Positions 6,579 through 11,872 of a DNA stretch of 11,872 nt are shown piece after piece. A program made the translations under genes and the position numbers. The DNA is from JBOFOR01 sp051659545 (lineage in GTDB: Bacteria; Bacillota; Clostridia; Peptostreptococcales; Peptostreptococcaceae): NCBI RefSeq assembly GCF_051659545.1, contig NZ_JBOFOR010000020.1, positions 1 through 11,872 on the forward strand, read 5' to 3'. The notes under the pieces were generated by a model, which was not told where the DNA came from, made no database searches, and saw only the letters and a list, made by a program, of their open reading frames with translations. The number at the start of each line of letters is the position of its first letter. The stretch's first letter is position 1.

Positions 6579-6980
6579 ATGGAAAATAAAATAGGTATAA
6601 TCTCTTGTAGTGGGGAAGAGTGTTTTGCAGGAACGGCTACAAGGCTAGCTACTAGAAAAGTACTTGAAACTTATAAATCAGAAGAAAGTGTAACCATATG
6701 CTTGCCTTTATTTTTAGCTGGAGGAGAGGAAGAAAGAAGTTTTGCAAAAGAATATCCTACAATATCAGTAGATGGATGTAACAAGTTTTGTGCTAAAAGA
6801 GGAACAGAAAAATACAGCGGAGAAGTAAGTGGATGTGTATTAGCTACAGATATAATTGATGAAAATTTAGCTTTTAGTAAGGATATATCACTAAGGGATT
6901 TAAAAGATGAACATTACAAAGCTATAGATAAATTAGCTCAAGCTATAGTAAGTGAATTTGATAATGTGAAAAGAGGTTAA
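6579..6980 (+). CDS. DGC-domain putative zinc-binding protein (third copy)
   Basis: A 133-residue DGC-domain protein, paralogous to the two preceding ones. It has SCSGEECFAGTATRLATRK (Cys10, Cys15), CLPLFLAGGEEE (Cys41), the signature Asp65-Gly66-Cys67 with Cys71 (DGCNKFCAKRG), and an extra Cys86. The stop of the previous gene and its own ATG are separated by one base, with GTGGAGG as ribosome binding site. Keeping three copies in a row, with the same core cysteines but different extra ones, points to gene duplication inside the operon followed by specialisation. The C-terminal 40 residues are a helix-prone region without cysteine. Confidence 0.85.
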   Translation: MENKIGIISCSGEECFAGTATRLATRKVLETYKSEESVTICLPLFLAGGEEERSFAKEYPTISVDGCNKFCAKRGTEKYSGEVSGCVLATDIIDENLAFSKDISLRDLKDEHYKAIDKLAQAIVSEFDNVKRG

Positions 6981-6983
6981 AAT

Positions 6984-7355
6984 TTGGAACTAATACAAAT
7001 GCTAAAGGCTCTAGCAGATGACACTAGGATTAGAATAATAAACATACTAAGAGAAGGAGCACTTTGCGTATGTGAAATAGAAGATATACTTAATATTACT
7101 CAATCTAATGCATCTAGACATTTAAATAAACTAATGAATGCAAAACTAGTAACTTACTACAAAGAAGCAAAATTTGTTTATTATAAAATAAATGAAGATA
7201 CAATTAATAGTTATCCTTTTGTAAAAGAACTTTTAAATAATGAATTATCTAAAATAGATAATTTAAATAATGACTATGATAATCTTAAGAACTTTAAAAA
7301 ACAGGGCTTGAGTTGTGAGACTCTAGTAGAAAAAAGAAAAAAACAAGATAATTAG
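6984..7355 (+). CDS. ArsR/SmtB-family regulator with Cys-Val-Cys motif
   Basis: A 123-residue winged helix-turn-helix repressor. LADDTRIRIINILREG precedes ALCVCEIEDIL (Cys28, Cys30), which matches the arsenic-sensing alpha-3 site of E. coli-type ArsR (CVC), although the third cysteine of that site is missing. The recognition helix is TQSNASRHLNKL, followed by a beta-wing and a long tail with Cys111 (GLSCETL). Such proteins release DNA when As(III), Sb(III), other thiophilic metals or a thiol-modifying signal binds. Cys111 could supply a third ligand. The start is TTG at 6984, placed three bases after the previous stop, with AGAGG upstream; the later ATG would remove the first helix. As last gene of the operon it probably controls the operon's own promoter upstream of 2655. 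Confidence 0.9.
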   Translation: MELIQMLKALADDTRIRIINILREGALCVCEIEDILNITQSNASRHLNKLMNAKLVTYYKEAKFVYYKINEDTINSYPFVKELLNNELSKIDNLNNDYDNLKNFKKQGLSCETLVEKRKKQDN

Positions 7356-7430
7356 ATTTAATAGAGTATTCAAATGTGGGGGATAGTAGATATTGCTAAA
7401 CAATATTCTAAAATAGAGCTGAACAATAAC

Positions 7431-7474
7431 AAAATAAAATCCATACAGTTTATATACTGTATGGATTTTATTTT
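7431..7474 (+). terminator. Terminator closing the nine-gene operon
   Basis: A perfect 19-bp inverted repeat (7431-7449 pairing with 7456-7474) with a 6-nt loop (TTATAT). The core is CCATACAGT/ACTGTATGG, flanked by A-rich and T-rich arms that provide the U-tract. It is the strongest hairpin of this kind in the window and marks the end of the operon. Confidence 0.92.
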
Positions 7475-7602
7475 GTAGATTATAAATTTTAGATTTGTAA
7501 AATAAAAAATCACCAATAAATTACATAGTAAATATAGAAATATAAATATATTACTGGTATTATAAATACTATAAGATACAGCGTTTAACAGGAGGAAACA
7601 AT

Positions 7603-8517
7603 ATGAAAACTCTAGTATTGGGGAATGTATTCGTTGATGTGATAGTTAGTGTAGATGCTTTGCCAAAAACAGGTGACGATTTAGTTTGTAATAAACAGAC
7701 TGTTACTATAGGTGGATGCGCTTATAATGTAGCAACTATATTGAAAAATTTTGATGTACAACATAGCTTAGTGTCTCCTATAGGAAAAGGAATATATGGA
7801 AGTTTAATAGAAAAAGAGCTTTTAGAAAATAATTATGGAACTAACATAAAAGTAGAAAGTGGCGATAATGGATATTGTTTATGTTTAGTAGAAAAAAATG
7901 GAGAGAGAAGTTTTATAACTATACCTGGAATAGAAACAAAGTATGAAAAAGAATGGTTTGATAATATAGATGGGAGTAAATACGATAATATATATATATC
8001 TGGTTATGAAATAGAAAAAGAAAGTGGTATAGTAATATCAAGCTGGTTAAGTAAGCAACAAAACAAAAAAATATTTTTTGCGCCAGGACCTAGAATGAGA
8101 TTTATAGATGATAAAATTCTAAATAAAATATTAGATATGAGTCCTATATTACACTTAAATGAAGATGAAGCTTTAAAATATACACATGAAACTAGCGTAA
8201 TAGAAGCAGCAAGAATATTAAATCAACGTACAAAAAACACTATATTTATAACCTTAGGTAAAAAGGGTGTTTTTTACTTTGATAAATTCAATTATAAGTT
8301 TATAGAGGGTATAGAAACGGAAGTAGCAAATACTGTAGGAGCAGGTGATAGCCATATAGGGGCAATAATAGCAGCTTATTCTAGGGGATATAATTTTGAG
8401 GATTGCTGTTATATTGCAAATAAAGTAGCAGCAAGAGTAGTAGCTTATGAAGGCAGTAGGCTAGAGTCTCAAATATTTGATAAAAATGAATACATATTAA
8501 ATATAAAAGAAGCTTAA
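7603..8517 (+). CDS. PfkB-family (ribokinase-like) carbohydrate or nucleoside kinase
   Basis: A 304-residue ATP-dependent kinase of the PfkB fold. An N-terminal GNVFVDVIVSVDALPKTGDD strand/lid region is followed by the first PfkB signature IGGCAYNVA (Gly37-Gly38). The C-terminal second signature NTVGAGDSHIGA has the anion-hole GAGD (246-249) and catalytic base Asp249. The usual residues after GAGD are Ala/Thr-Phe; here they are Ser-His, seen in some nucleoside or pseudouridine kinases, so the substrate should not be assumed to be ribose. The ATG follows AGGAGG (7590-7595). It stands alone between two terminators with no transporter or other sugar gene next to it. Confidence 0.88.
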   Translation: MKTLVLGNVFVDVIVSVDALPKTGDDLVCNKQTVTIGGCAYNVATILKNFDVQHSLVSPIGKGIYGSLIEKELLENNYGTNIKVESGDNGYCLCLVEKNGERSFITIPGIETKYEKEWFDNIDGSKYDNIYISGYEIEKESGIVISSWLSKQQNKKIFFAPGPRMRFIDDKILNKILDMSPILHLNEDEALKYTHETSVIEAARILNQRTKNTIFITLGKKGVFYFDKFNYKFIEGIETEVANTVGAGDSHIGAIIAAYSRGYNFEDCCYIANKVAARVVAYEGSRLESQIFDKNEYILNIKEA

Positions 8518-8538
8518 TAAAAAATATTGTATAAACGG

Positions 8539-8570
8539 AAAGACACCTATAAATAGGTGTCTTTATTTGG
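8539..8570 (+). terminator. Terminator after the PfkB kinase
   Basis: AAAGACACCTA (8539-8549) pairs perfectly with TAGGTGTCTTT (8554-8564) over a TAAA loop, followed by ATTT. It lies 21 nt after the stop codon. A second, AT-only hairpin (ACTTATAT/ATATAAGT, 8582-8600, followed by TTTT) is a weaker back-up. Confidence 0.85.
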
Positions 8571-8677
8571 GCTAGCGTATTACTTATATATAATATAAGT
8601 TTTTCACTAACCTTATTGTAATACAAAAAAAGATTTATGTAAAGAAAATATAATAATAAAATTAAATGGTAAATAAT

Positions 8678-8719
8678 GTGACAAAGTCACTTACAATTTA
8701 AGCTATAAAAGGATATAAT
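8678..8719 (+). promoter_or_regulatory. trxA promoter with adjoining palindromic operator candidate
   Basis: TTACAA (8691-8696) and a perfect TATAAT (8714-8719) are separated by exactly 17 bp. The odd palindrome GTGAC-AAA-GTCAC (8678-8690) ends at the base before the -35 hexamer. This is the classic place for an activator or repressor site. The protein that binds it cannot be named. The leader from here to the trxA start is about 80 nt and shows no obvious riboswitch. Confidence 0.65.
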
Positions 8720-8804
8720 ACTTATATAAAATAATATTAAGAAAAATGTAAATAATAATATTAAAGAATATAACTAAAATAATTTATTTAAGGAGAAATT
8801 TGAT

Positions 8805-9122
8805 ATGCCTAGAGTAATAAATATGGATGAATTTAATAATGAAGTAGCTAATGCAAGTGGAGTAGCAGTAATAGACTTTTATGCAACTTGGTGTGGTCCA
8901 TGCAAAATGTTAGCTCCAATATTCCAAGAAGTAGAGCATGAATTTGAAGGGAAGGCTAAGTTCTTTAAAGTTGACATAGATCAAAGTCTTGACTTAGCAA
9001 GACAATACAATGTAAGTTCTGTTCCAACTATGATGATATTCAGAGATGGAGAGTTAGTAGAAACATTAGTTGGATTTATGCCAAAAGAAAACTTAGTATC
9101 AAAAATAAAACAATACTTATAA
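8805..9122 (+). CDS. trxA: Thioredoxin
   Basis: A 105-residue classic thioredoxin, the cytoplasmic dithiol reductant that keeps protein cysteines reduced. It has the active site Trp29-Cys30-Gly31-Pro32-Cys33-Lys, preceded by FYATWC, a buried Asp (IDFYA, Asp24), and the cis-proline at Pro74 (SVPT). Length and motif order are standard. The ATG follows AAGGAGAAA. No thioredoxin reductase gene (trxB) is adjacent, unlike many clostridial loci; the gene has its own promoter and terminator. It lies about 1.4 kb after the Cys-rich operon and could serve as its general reductant, but nothing in the sequence ties them together. Confidence 0.96.
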   Translation: MPRVINMDEFNNEVANASGVAVIDFYATWCGPCKMLAPIFQEVEHEFEGKAKFFKVDIDQSLDLARQYNVSSVPTMMIFRDGELVETLVGFMPKENLVSKIKQYL

Positions 9123-9139
9123 AAATAATACCTAAAAAT

Positions 9140-9183
9140 CGCAATATACAATGCCTATTGAAGGTGTGTATATTGCGTTTTTT
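9140..9183 (+). terminator. Terminator after trxA
   Basis: CGCAATATACA (9140-9150) pairs perfectly with TGTATATTGCG (9167-9177) around a 16-nt loop that may pair further (GCCT with AGGT). Six T follow (9178-9183). The hairpin begins 17 nt after the stop. Confidence 0.9.
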
Positions 9184-9256
9184 AGTTAGTATTATATTAA
9201 TATTGTTTATTAAATCTACTCACTAAATTGAAGTTTATTTACTTTAAATGTAGCCC

Positions 9257-9337
9257 GCAAGGGCAAAATCTGTATAAGTTTTCCTTCCGGCAGGCAAGCT
9301 GCAAGGGCGGTGCAACTTATACAGATTCCACCCTTGC
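9257..9337. repeat. GC-richer structured inverted-repeat element
   Basis: Arms 9257-9280 and 9314-9337 pair at 21 of 24 positions: GCAAGGG/CCCTTGC outside, a 3-nt mismatch, then a perfect 14 bp of AATCTGTATAAGTT with its complement. The 33-nt centre is 22/33 G or C, far above the surrounding DNA, and folds again: CCTT (9283-9286), bulge, GCAG (9290-9293), loop, CTGC-AAGG (9299-9306). The motif GCAAGGG appears a second time on the same strand at 9301-9307. GCCC-GCAA-GGGC (9253-9264) is a further small hairpin beside it. No T-tract follows either arm, so it is not a plain terminator. It could be a MITE/REP-like mobile repeat or a structured RNA. Confidence 0.6.
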
Positions 9338-9387
9338 TCATGATACATATTAAAGTTTTTTATATAGTGTAAGCGACAAATTCTAAT

Positions 9388-10011
9388 TTATCTCTTTCTT
9401 GCTAAATATAAATCTACTGTATCATAAATATTTATTTTACCACCAACTTCATCAATTGCATTCTTCATATCTATTTCAAAAGAATTTTTTATTTCCATAG
9501 GTAATGCTCTATGGTCTGAATATGTATTCAACAATGAAATATATTCTTCAGATGCAAGAGTTCTTTGTTGGTGATATAACTTAATTGCAATATCCTTAAA
9601 TCTAAATTTTTCTAATTCGTCAATGTATTTTTGACAATCATTTTCACTAAATTCAATTATCTCTTTATCAGATGGTAGATATTTATCATAAATTTTTTTG
9701 TTTACAATGTTACTTATGTCATCTTGTCTATTTGGAAATGGATGATTCCAAAATAAAGCTATAACTCCATTATCTTTTAATACATTTCTTACCTTTTTAT
9801 ATCTTTCTTCTAATGGTAGCCAGTGAAAAGCTGTTGCACAATACACTAAGTTAAAAGTTTCTGTTTCGATCGGATATTCCATAAAATCTGCATTAATAAC
9901 ATCAAAGTTTTTATAATTACTAAACTTTTCCTTAACATATCGAGTAAGATTATCCCCGAGCTCAAAGGCGGTTACTTTACAACCTGATTCTAAAATTGGT
10001 AAAGTTGCTTT
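9388..10011 (-). pseudogene. Class I SAM-dependent methyltransferase lacking its N-terminus
   Basis: On the minus strand a frame reads from KATLPILESGCKVTAFELG through DVINADFMEYPIE, CATAFHWLPLEERY and NGVIALFWNHPFP to a C-terminus ending ARKR. This fits small-molecule class I methyltransferases of about 250 residues, which transfer methyl from S-adenosylmethionine. The usual GCGTGK glycine loop of motif I should come directly before KATLP, but instead there is an in-frame TAG (10012-10014) and AT-rich sequence without homologous residues in any frame. So roughly the first 45 residues, including the key SAM loop, are gone. An internal ATG (9882) gives a 164-residue frame, but it has no SAM-binding glycine loop. 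The gene is almost certainly dead; the break sits next to a TetR control region. Confidence 0.8.
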
Positions 10012-10212
10012 CTAATCAATATAATATCACATAGCATTTCACACTAACAATAGATTTATTGCTAAGGTTGTTAACTGTGTTATTTGGAACATTGAAGTTC
10101 AAAAGTAAACCTGCTAGTTTTTTAAATACTCTGTTTTGCTATGTAAATAACTTGTATATAAAAAATAAATTATGTGTCGAGAAATAGTTGCTAAATCAAA
10201 AAAAATGGATAC

Positions 10213-10254
10213 ACTTATTAATAAGTAAACAGTGTTTAAAGAATTAACAGTGTT
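10213..10254 (+). promoter_or_regulatory. Cluster of candidate TetR operators upstream of the regulator
   Basis: ACTTATT-AATAAGT (10213-10226) is a perfect 14-bp palindrome. Directly after it AACAGTGTT occurs twice (10228-10236 and 10246-10254), each an AACA-n-TGTT dyad, with start points 18 bp apart. A related TAACTGTGTTA lies further upstream (10072-10082). TetR proteins normally bind such dyads at their own promoter, so this is probably the autoregulatory site. The promoter hexamers themselves are not clear. Confidence 0.5.
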
Positions 10255-10266
10255 GAAGGAGGGAAA

Positions 10267-10881
10267 ATGGGAACTAAAGAAAGACGAGAAGAAGAAAAGG
10301 AAAAAATAAAAAAAGATATCTACAAAGCAGCAAGTGAAATAATAATTGATGAAGGCTATTCAAAGCTATCAATAAGAAAAATAGCGTCTAAAATAGATTA
10401 CTCACCAGCATTGATATACAATTACTTTGAAAATAAAGCTGATATTGTTAAATCAATATGGAAAGAAAATGCTAAAAATATTGTAGAAACCATGAGCAAC
10501 TTAAATTTAAATAGTGATGATGAAAAAGAAAATACTAAACAAATTTATAGAACTTATATAAATTTAATCTTACAAAGCCCTGAAGAGTACAGGGCAATAA
10601 TGTTAAATGATATTGAAGGAGTAAATAGATTTTACTTTGATTTTACTGATGAAGAAAAAGAAAATCTGAGAATCAAAAATATAAAACAACATTACGACAA
10701 GTGTTTACAACTTGGAATACTTAGAAATGTGAATACTGAAAAATACGCTTTTTTCTCTTGGATTTCAATAACTGGATTTATTTCAAATGCAATACTATCA
10801 AGTAATAAAGACAAAGATTTTGTAGAAAATCTAATTGAGGAATATTTAGACTTTATACTTTATGGAGTATTTAAAAATTAA
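10267..10881 (+). CDS. TetR/AcrR-family transcriptional regulator
   Basis: A 204-residue regulator of standard TetR length. A very charged N-terminal leader (MGTKERREEEKEKIKKDIY) leads into the TetR_N helix-turn-helix: AASEIIIDEGYSKLSIRKIASKI, then the recognition helix around YSPALIYNYFENKADIV (residues about 48-64). The all-helical ligand domain follows. The Shine-Dalgarno AGGAGG (10257-10262) is unusually close to the ATG (4 nt), but no other start would keep the HTH. It precedes an FMN-binding remnant and a flavodoxin gene on the same strand, so it probably controls a flavoprotein-related operon. The ligand is unknown. Confidence 0.92.
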   Translation: MGTKERREEEKEKIKKDIYKAASEIIIDEGYSKLSIRKIASKIDYSPALIYNYFENKADIVKSIWKENAKNIVETMSNLNLNSDDEKENTKQIYRTYINLILQSPEEYRAIMLNDIEGVNRFYFDFTDEEKENLRIKNIKQHYDKCLQLGILRNVNTEKYAFFSWISITGFISNAILSSNKDKDFVENLIEEYLDFILYGVFKN

Positions 10882-10888
10882 GAACTAA

Positions 10889-10987
10889 GTAATAAACACT
10901 CAAAAATTAAATGTAGATGTTATAAGTGGAACAGCGGTAACTTCGAAAGCATATTTAAAATCTATAGAAAATAAGTTGAATAATTAG
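10889..10987 (+). pseudogene. C-terminal remnant of an FMN-binding domain protein
   Basis: The frame reads VINTQKLNVDVISGTAVTS followed by KAYLKSIENKLNN and a TAG. This is the C-terminal end of FMN_bind proteins (NqrC/RnfG-like), whose usual sequence is DVVSGATxTSKA, the region that holds the covalently bound FMN threonine. Here Ala and Thr are exchanged (SGTAVTS). A stop (TAA, 10886-10888) lies just before it, no start codon or ribosome site is present, and the domain's other residues are missing. The remnant ends at the Shine-Dalgarno of the flavodoxin gene, as expected for a former operon of TetR, FMN-binding protein and flavodoxin in which an internal deletion removed most of the middle gene. 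Confidence 0.75.
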
Positions 10988-10999
10988 GGGGATCGTGAT

Positions 11000-11527
11000 A
11001 TGAGTAAAATAGTAATTTATGAATCAAGATATGGAAGTACAGAAATGTATGCTAATTGGATAGGAGAAGTATTAAATTGTAAGGTGATAAAAAGAGAGAA
11101 AGCTAAAATCGAAGATTTATTAGATTTTGATACTATTATCTATGGAGGATGGCTACATGCAGGATTTATAAAAGGGTTTAAGTTAATATCTAAAGACATA
11201 GACAAATTAAACAATAAAAATATAGTGGCATTTTCAGTAGGATGTAGCTCTGGAAAAGAAGAAGAAATAAAAAGTGTCGAAAAAATGAATTTTGAAAACA
11301 TAGGGGATGTAAAGTATTTTTACCTAAGAGGAGCATTTAACTATCAGAAGTTAAATATAGCAGATAAAATACTTATGAGTATGATGAAAACGAAATTAAA
11401 AAATATAAAAGAAGAAGATAGAGATGAAGATACTAAAGGTATGCTAGATGCATATATAAACCCAATTGATTTTACAGATAAAAATAATATTAAACCATTG
11501 ATAGAATATGTTAATAGTCTAAGCTAA
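11000..11527 (+). CDS. Flavodoxin-family protein (HemG-like flavodoxin domain)
   Basis: A 175-residue FMN-binding protein. The N-terminal phosphate loop YESRYGSTEMYANWIGE fits the flavodoxin_5/HemG-like group, where S/T-K/R-Y/H-G-S-T binds FMN phosphate. YGGWLHAGFIKGF and VAFSVGCSSGKEEE form the isoalloxazine-binding loops. HemG oxidises protoporphyrinogen; many clostridial relatives have no heme pathway and are of unknown use, so the E. coli function should not be carried over. The ATG follows AGGGGG with 9 nt spacing. No terminator follows directly; the nearest one in the same direction is at 11651-11700 inside the terminal inverted repeat. Confidence 0.88.
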   Translation: MSKIVIYESRYGSTEMYANWIGEVLNCKVIKREKAKIEDLLDFDTIIYGGWLHAGFIKGFKLISKDIDKLNNKNIVAFSVGCSSGKEEEIKSVEKMNFENIGDVKYFYLRGAFNYQKLNIADKILMSMMKTKLKNIKEEDRDEDTKGMLDAYINPIDFTDKNNIKPLIEYVNSLS

Positions 11528-11549
11528 AAATAATAAAAGATTACAAAAA

Positions 11550-11872
11550 ATGCGACTATATGCAGAAAATCATCATAAGATATAATTAAAGGTATTGCAA
11601 AATATAAAGTAAATAAAGAAATGAGTGGATAAATTTAAATATAGTATTATAGATATGGGATAGTTAGTATAAAATATTACTAAATCTCATATCTTTTTTT
11701 ATATAAGTTAATTACTAAATGTAGTTAGTATAAATAGTATATTACATACAAGTATTTTAAATAATTATTAAATTATACTCTTGATAACTATATCCACTCA
11801 TTTCTTTATTTACTTTATATTTTGCAATACCTTTAATTATATCTTATGATGATTTTCTGCATATAGTCGCAT
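11550..11872. repeat. Perfect 82-bp inverted repeat around a 159-bp spacer
   Basis: The left arm (11550-11631, beginning ATGCGACTATATGCAG and ending GAGTGGATA) is identical to the reverse complement of the right arm (11791-11872). The right arm runs to the last base of the window, so the repeat may extend further. The spacer (11632-11790) is not symmetric, contains a strong terminator (11651-11700) and no open frame. No transposase is seen. The layout could be an invertible segment, a MITE with long ends, or an assembly fold-back. Confidence 0.85.
11651..11700 (+). terminator. Terminator inside the inverted-repeat spacer
   Basis: AGATATGGGAT (11651-11661) pairs with ATCTCATATCT (11684-11694) with one G-U pair. 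Inside, TTAGTA (11664-11669) pairs with TACTAA (11678-11683). TTTTTT (11695-11700) follows. In the present orientation it would end transcripts coming from the flavodoxin gene. Confidence 0.82.

Noticed and set aside
7374..7478. Short plus-strand frame of 34 codons after the ArsR gene
   Set aside because: It has no ribosome site and its second half runs through the operon terminator hairpin.
8381..8626. Minus-strand frame of 81 codons
   Set aside because: It lies mostly antisense to the PfkB gene, covers the terminator, and is composed of low-complexity Leu/Tyr/Ile residues.
9257..9337. GC-rich inverted repeat as an intrinsic terminator
   Set aside because: No T-tract follows the hairpin on either strand, and trxA already has a clear terminator at 9140-9183.
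11550..11872. Terminal inverted repeat as CRISPR array or insertion sequence
   Set aside because: There are only two arms in opposite orientation, no regular spacers, and no transposase frame in the spacer.

Overview
The window is low-GC, AT-rich DNA with strong AGGAGG/GGGGG-type ribosome binding sites, heavy use of AGA/ATA/TTA codons and compact operons. Together with the protein types this points to an anaerobic member of the Clostridia, probably Peptostreptococcaceae-like. That placement is inference; no RNA gene is present to fix the taxonomy.

Left part (1-2470). A histidine kinase enters from the left edge without its start. It is followed by an HD-domain protein and a LysR regulator that form a small operon, closed by a hairpin terminator overlapping the LysR 3' end. 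On the opposite strand lies a 62-codon remnant of an ArsP/YraQ-type permease. It keeps only the C-terminal two membrane helices, yet has a good promoter and a consensus ribosome binding site.

Centre (2655-7474). A tightly packed nine-gene operon on the + strand, with gaps of 1-27 nt and two 8-nt overlaps, ends in a perfect 19-bp terminator hairpin. In order it encodes a cysteine-desulfurase-like PLP enzyme, a protein with a C-terminal four-cysteine Fe-S domain, a small four-cysteine protein, a free-standing HdrA N-terminal-like domain, a two-cluster ferredoxin, a fusion of a DGC (putative zinc-binding) domain to a GcvH-like lipoyl carrier, two further DGC-domain proteins, and an ArsR regulator with a Cys-Val-Cys motif. 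Read together, this looks like a pathway that mobilises sulfur (or selenium or a metalloid) from an amino acid, hands it between thiol and lipoyl carriers, and exchanges electrons through Fe-S proteins. The ArsR protein would sense the product or a thiophilic metal. I know of no described system with this exact set, and it is the main discovery candidate here.

Right part (7603-11872). A PfkB-family sugar kinase and a thioredoxin (trxA) are each single genes with their own terminators. The thioredoxin promoter abuts a GTGAC-AAA-GTCAC palindrome. Then come signs of rearrangement: a GC-richer structured inverted repeat (9257-9337), a methyltransferase gene that has lost its N-terminal part, a TetR regulator with several candidate operators, a 32-residue remnant of an FMN-binding protein, and an intact flavodoxin-family protein. 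The window ends in a perfect 82-bp inverted repeat (11550-11631 / 11791-11872) around a 159-bp spacer that holds a strong terminator. This layout resembles clostridial invertible switches, but a MITE or an assembly fold-back are alternatives.
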